DNA of 8,801 nucleotides from an uncultured Fusobacteriaceae bacterium. GTDB taxonomy: Bacteria > Fusobacteriota > Fusobacteriia > Fusobacteriales > Fusobacteriaceae. The position numbers were made by a program, and so were the translations under genes. Positions within the stretch are counted from its first letter, which is position 1. Each line of letters starts with the position of its first letter. The stretch spans positions 1 to 8,801 of the forward strand of contig CAMTJB010000027.1 in NCBI GenBank assembly GCA_947072715.1. The letters are read 5' to 3'. This document shows, one piece after another, positions 6,276 to 8,801 of this stretch. The notes under the pieces are model-generated. The model was given only the letters and a program-made list of their open reading frames with translations, had not been told where the DNA came from and did no database searches.

Positions 6276-7559
6276 ATGAAAGAGATATTAAATGTAGGAA
6301 TTTTAGGGTATGGTACTGTTGGAAGTGGAGTAGTTCATATTTTACAAGAGCATAGCAAGAAAATAAGTCTAATAACTGGTTATGATATAAAAATAAAAAA
6401 AGTATTAGTTAGAGATTTAGATAAGGAAAGGAAATATAGTTCTGAAAATTTTTTAGTAACAAATAATCCAGATGAAATTTTGAATGATAGTAATATTTCT
6501 ATAATTGTAGAAGTTATGGGGAGTGTTGATATAGCGAGAGAATATGTATTAAGAGCTTTAAATAGTGGTAAACATGTCATAACGGCTAATAAAGATCTTA
6601 TATCTCTTCATGGAGAGGAGTTAATTTCAATAGCGCAGCAAAATTCCTGTGACCTTTATTTTGAAGCTAGTGTTGCAGGGGGAATTCCAATTTTAAGAAC
6701 AATTGTTGATGGACTTGCATCAGATAAAATTCAGAAGATAATGGGAATAATAAATGGAACAACAAATTTTATGCTTACTAAAATGAAAAATGAGAAAAAA
6801 ACTTATAATGAAGCTTTAGAAGAAGCTCAAAAACTTGGCTTTGCTGAATCAGATCCAACAAATGATGTGGATGGAATAGACGCAGCTAGAAAACTATGTA
6901 TATTAACAAGACTTGCATTCGGAATGAATATAGCCCTTAAAGATGTAAATACTGTTGGAATTAGAAATTTAAGGTTAGAAGATTTTGAAAAGGCTGAAGA
7001 GTTAGAATATGTAATAAAATTAATTGGAATAGCAGAAGAAATAGAAGGAAGTATCGATGTGAGAGTGGGGCCAGTATTTGTTCCTAAAAATCACCCTTTA
7101 GCAGGAGTAACAAATGAAAATAATGCTATATTTGTAAAAGGATCTGCTGTAGGAGAAACAATGTTCTATGGACCTGGAGCAGGAGAGCTTCCAACAGCAA
7201 CTAGTGTAGTAAGTGATATTATATATGTTGCTAAAAATAAAAAAATGGGTATAAATGGGTATCTATTCAATAGCTATATTAGTGAAATGAGAAAGGCATT
7301 GGAATCACAAGTATTTTCAAAATATTATTTAAAGTTTTTACTAAAAGATAGAAAAGTTACATTTTTAAAATTGATGGAACTATTTTCTGAAAATGGAGTT
7401 GAGTATGAAAAGGTACTACAGGACTTATTAGAAAAAGATGAGACAATAGTAACTATTATTACAAGTAAAGCTAGTAAGAAGAAAATTGAGGATATAATAA
7501 AAAAAATAGGTAGTGATAATAATTTAATTACTCTAGAAGCTAAATATGAAGTAATTTAG
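6276..7559 (+). CDS. hom: Homoserine dehydrogenase with C-terminal ACT domain
   Basis: NAD(P)H-dependent reduction of aspartate semialdehyde to homoserine, the branch point to methionine and threonine. With ATG 6276 it has 427 residues, the usual length for monofunctional Hom. An N-terminal Rossmann fold has GILGYGTVGSG (residues 8-18). TANKD has Lys106, and SVAGGIPI and INGTTNFML precede FAESDPTNDVDG. The catalytic pair Asp202 and Lys206 (IDAARKL) matches yeast Asp219/Lys223. Residues from about 350 form an ACT-like tail, usually an allosteric threonine site. A GTG at 6237 in the same frame is less likely because GGGGAGGAG (6261-6269) sits 6 nt before ATG 6276. It lies 65 nt after metA with no convincing terminator between, and is followed 33 nt later by the ACT-protein gene. 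Its place here puts homoserine supply under methionine control. Confidence 0.95.
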   Translation: MKEILNVGILGYGTVGSGVVHILQEHSKKISLITGYDIKIKKVLVRDLDKERKYSSENFLVTNNPDEILNDSNISIIVEVMGSVDIAREYVLRALNSGKHVITANKDLISLHGEELISIAQQNSCDLYFEASVAGGIPILRTIVDGLASDKIQKIMGIINGTTNFMLTKMKNEKKTYNEALEEAQKLGFAESDPTNDVDGIDAARKLCILTRLAFGMNIALKDVNTVGIRNLRLEDFEKAEELEYVIKLIGIAEEIEGSIDVRVGPVFVPKNHPLAGVTNENNAIFVKGSAVGETMFYGPGAGELPTATSVVSDIIYVAKNKKMGINGYLFNSYISEMRKALESQVFSKYYLKFLLKDRKVTFLKLMELFSENGVEYEKVLQDLLEKDETIVTIITSKASKKKIEDIIKKIGSDNNLITLEAKYEVI

Positions 7560-7592
7560 TAATAAGTAAAAATAGTTTTATGAGGTGAAAAA

Positions 7593-8195
7593 ATGAAAAA
7601 CTTAGAAGTGAAAACTATTGATAGAGAAAAAATTGAGCATGGAGAAAAATATTCTATAAAAGTATACACTGATTACACAGATGACTTTTCTAAGCTTTTA
7701 ACAAAAAATTATATATGTTTAAAAGATGAAATCATGGAAAATAAATCTGCAATTGCAATTGCAGTAGATAATAGTATTTTAATGGTGAAGATAGAAAATT
7801 ATTTTACTTCATCCCAAAATATATCAATTCTTTTTAATGAATTAGAATATTATGGAGTTAATATTTGTATGATGTCTCAAAATAATAATATAAATAATGG
7901 AAAAATAGAATTTTTATTACCTATAAGCAATGAAGATTTATTAGATATAGTTCTTAAAAAAATTATTGTTAATTTTCCAGAAATAAAGATATTTAAAAAG
8001 AAAAATATGTCGAAAGTGTCATTAATAGGGATTGGCATGGGAAGTAATTTAGGAGTAACTTCGAAAATTTTAAAAATATTAGGTGATAAAAACTTAAAGT
8101 CTTATAACCTAACTATATCAGAAATTTCTGTTACTTTAGTTATTGATAGAGAAGCTAAAGATATATATATTAGAAAACTAGTAGAATTATTTTAA
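7593..8195 (+). CDS. Stand-alone ACT-domain protein resembling the aspartokinase regulatory region
   Basis: A 200-residue protein without a kinase or other catalytic domain. Residues 141-200 (KVSLIGIGMGSNLGV, then SEISVTLVID) resemble the last ACT domain of aspartokinases, with the effector-binding Ser-Glu-Ile signature at 176-178. Residues about 63-130 fit a preceding ACT unit, and 1-50 resemble the short segment linking the kinase domain to the ACT pair. It could be a free regulatory subunit, comparable to the beta subunit that Bacillus and Corynebacterium aspartokinases make from an internal lysC start, or the remnant of a lysC that lost its kinase half. Start ATG 7593 lies 5 nt after GAGGTG. 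It is last in the metY-metA-hom operon, so an aspartate-family effector (Lys, Thr or Met) and a partner such as Hom or a separate aspartokinase are plausible. No partner is visible here. Confidence 0.8.
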   Translation: MKNLEVKTIDREKIEHGEKYSIKVYTDYTDDFSKLLTKNYICLKDEIMENKSAIAIAVDNSILMVKIENYFTSSQNISILFNELEYYGVNICMMSQNNNINNGKIEFLLPISNEDLLDIVLKKIIVNFPEIKIFKKKNMSKVSLIGIGMGSNLGVTSKILKILGDKNLKSYNLTISEISVTLVIDREAKDIYIRKLVELF

Positions 8196-8197
8196 AT

Positions 8198-8235
8198 AAA
8201 AAAAGTACCCTTACCAAGTTATGGAATAGGGTACT
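8198..8235 (-). terminator. Terminator of the outer-membrane protein gene
   Basis: On the minus strand an 8-bp perfect stem (8228-8235 with 8204-8211, AGTACCCT/AGGGTACT) is followed by seven U residues (8198-8204). It lies just after the stop of the minus-strand gene. On the plus strand the same hairpin is followed by A-rich sequence, so it is a poor terminator for the methionine operon ending at 8195. Confidence 0.85.
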
Positions 8236-8240
8236 AAAAA

Positions 8241-8801
8241 TTAAAATCTTATTGAAATAGTTCCAACATAAGCTCCAACGTATAAAAGTCCTACACCTAT
8301 ATTTTCTGTAATCCAGTATTCAGCAGAAAGTGCTCCTCCAATCATATAATCTCCCCCAATATTAGTTGGCATTGTTGAAGATTTGATAACTTCCCCTTGA
8401 CTGTTTTTAATTTCATTTCTTCTTTCATATCCCTTTATAATTCCAGCTCCTAAACCAAGTGTAAATCTCTTAGTATTGAATGGAAAGAAATATTTATTTC
8501 CAGTTATTATATATGAATCATTATAGAAACTATTTTCAAAATATCCAGCTCCTATACCAAAATCTTCTCTAATAAAATATTCTCCAGCAATAAGTTTTGA
8601 ATTATTATTATAAACATCATTATCACTAGGGTGTCTAGTAAATAAAGTAGTAACAAGTCTATATTTATGTTTAGGACTATTATCATTTTCTTCTGCAACT
8701 TTAATAGTTTCAGGTTCCTCTGTTATTGCTACAATTGGTTCTTCTACAAATGATACAGGTGGCATAATTTCTTTAGCCATTACATTTAACCCTAGGATTA
8801 T
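8241..8801 (-). CDS. Small outer-membrane beta-barrel protein (5' end beyond window)
   Basis: 186 residues are visible and the frame stays open to the right edge. Its first visible residues, ILGLNVMA then KE, look like the end of a signal peptide with a signal-peptidase I site after VMA. The internal Met at 8780 is therefore probably not the start, and the true start lies beyond 8801. The secreted part begins with an acidic, Pro/Glu/Val-rich stretch (about 35 residues). Alternating hydrophobic/polar strands follow, with short turns (for example FGIGAGYF, FTLGLGAGI, NIGVGLLYVGAYVG), ending SIRF with a terminal Phe, the usual signal for beta-barrel insertion by BamA. Size and strand number fit a small 8-stranded barrel, but I do not recognise the exact family. 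It is convergent with and probably unrelated to the methionine operon, and has its own terminator downstream. Confidence 0.75.
   Translation of the reverse strand: MILGLNVMAKEIMPPVSFVEEPIVAITEEPETIKVAEENDNSPKHKYRLVTTLFTRHPSDNDVYNNNSKLIAGEYFIREDFGIGAGYFENSFYNDSYIITGNKYFFPFNTKRFTLGLGAGIIKGYERRNEIKNSQGEVIKSSTMPTNIGGDYMIGGALSAEYWITENIGVGLLYVGAYVGTISIRF

Noticed and set aside
6380..6580. Minus-strand ORF of 66 codons inside hom
   Set aside because: Shadow of the conserved hom reading frame, with no supporting signals.
8241..8780. Outer-membrane protein as a complete gene starting at Met 8780
   Set aside because: The frame continues upstream with residues typical of a signal-peptide end, so this Met is inside the signal peptide.

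Overview
This is a strongly AT-rich window holding a methionine biosynthesis locus. It is arranged as two divergent operons around a 585-bp regulatory intergenic region, and part of an outer-membrane protein gene lies at the right edge. Poly-A/T-rich spacers, strong GGAG-type ribosome sites, extreme AT codon use and a diderm beta-barrel protein ending in Phe together suggest a member of the Fusobacteriota (Fusobacterium/Cetobacterium-like). That placement is an inference, not a proof.

Left side, minus strand: metF (methylenetetrahydrofolate reductase) is followed, with an 8-nt overlap, by metH (cobalamin-dependent methionine synthase), which runs off the left edge. Right side, plus strand: an O-acetylhomoserine sulfhydrylase (metY type), an N-terminally short MetA-family homoserine O-acyltransferase with an acetyl-CoA-type active-site Glu, homoserine dehydrogenase (hom), and a stand-alone aspartokinase-like ACT-domain protein. 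Together they make a route from aspartate semialdehyde to homoserine, O-acetylhomoserine, homocysteine and methionine. MetF supplies the methyl-folate for the final MetH step.

The most interesting part is the middle (3594-4187). Each operon is preceded by its own promoter, a strong ribosome site and a short ORF (22 codons on plus, 26 on minus) containing four consecutive ATG (Met) codons followed by Leu-Trp-Glu-Ser-Leu. Downstream of each ORF lie mutually exclusive RNA pairings ending in a 9-10 bp terminator hairpin with a U-tract, just before metY and metF. This is the architecture of ribosome-mediated transcription attenuation (as in hisL or trpL) with methionine as the sensed amino acid, present as two divergent copies. 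The two copies form a 105-nt inverted repeat with 6 differences. No SAM riboswitch, Met T-box or obvious MetJ-type operator was recognised.

Right end: the plus operon ends at 8195 and converges on a minus-strand gene for a small secreted/outer-membrane beta-barrel protein. That gene has its own terminator and its 5' end lies beyond the window.
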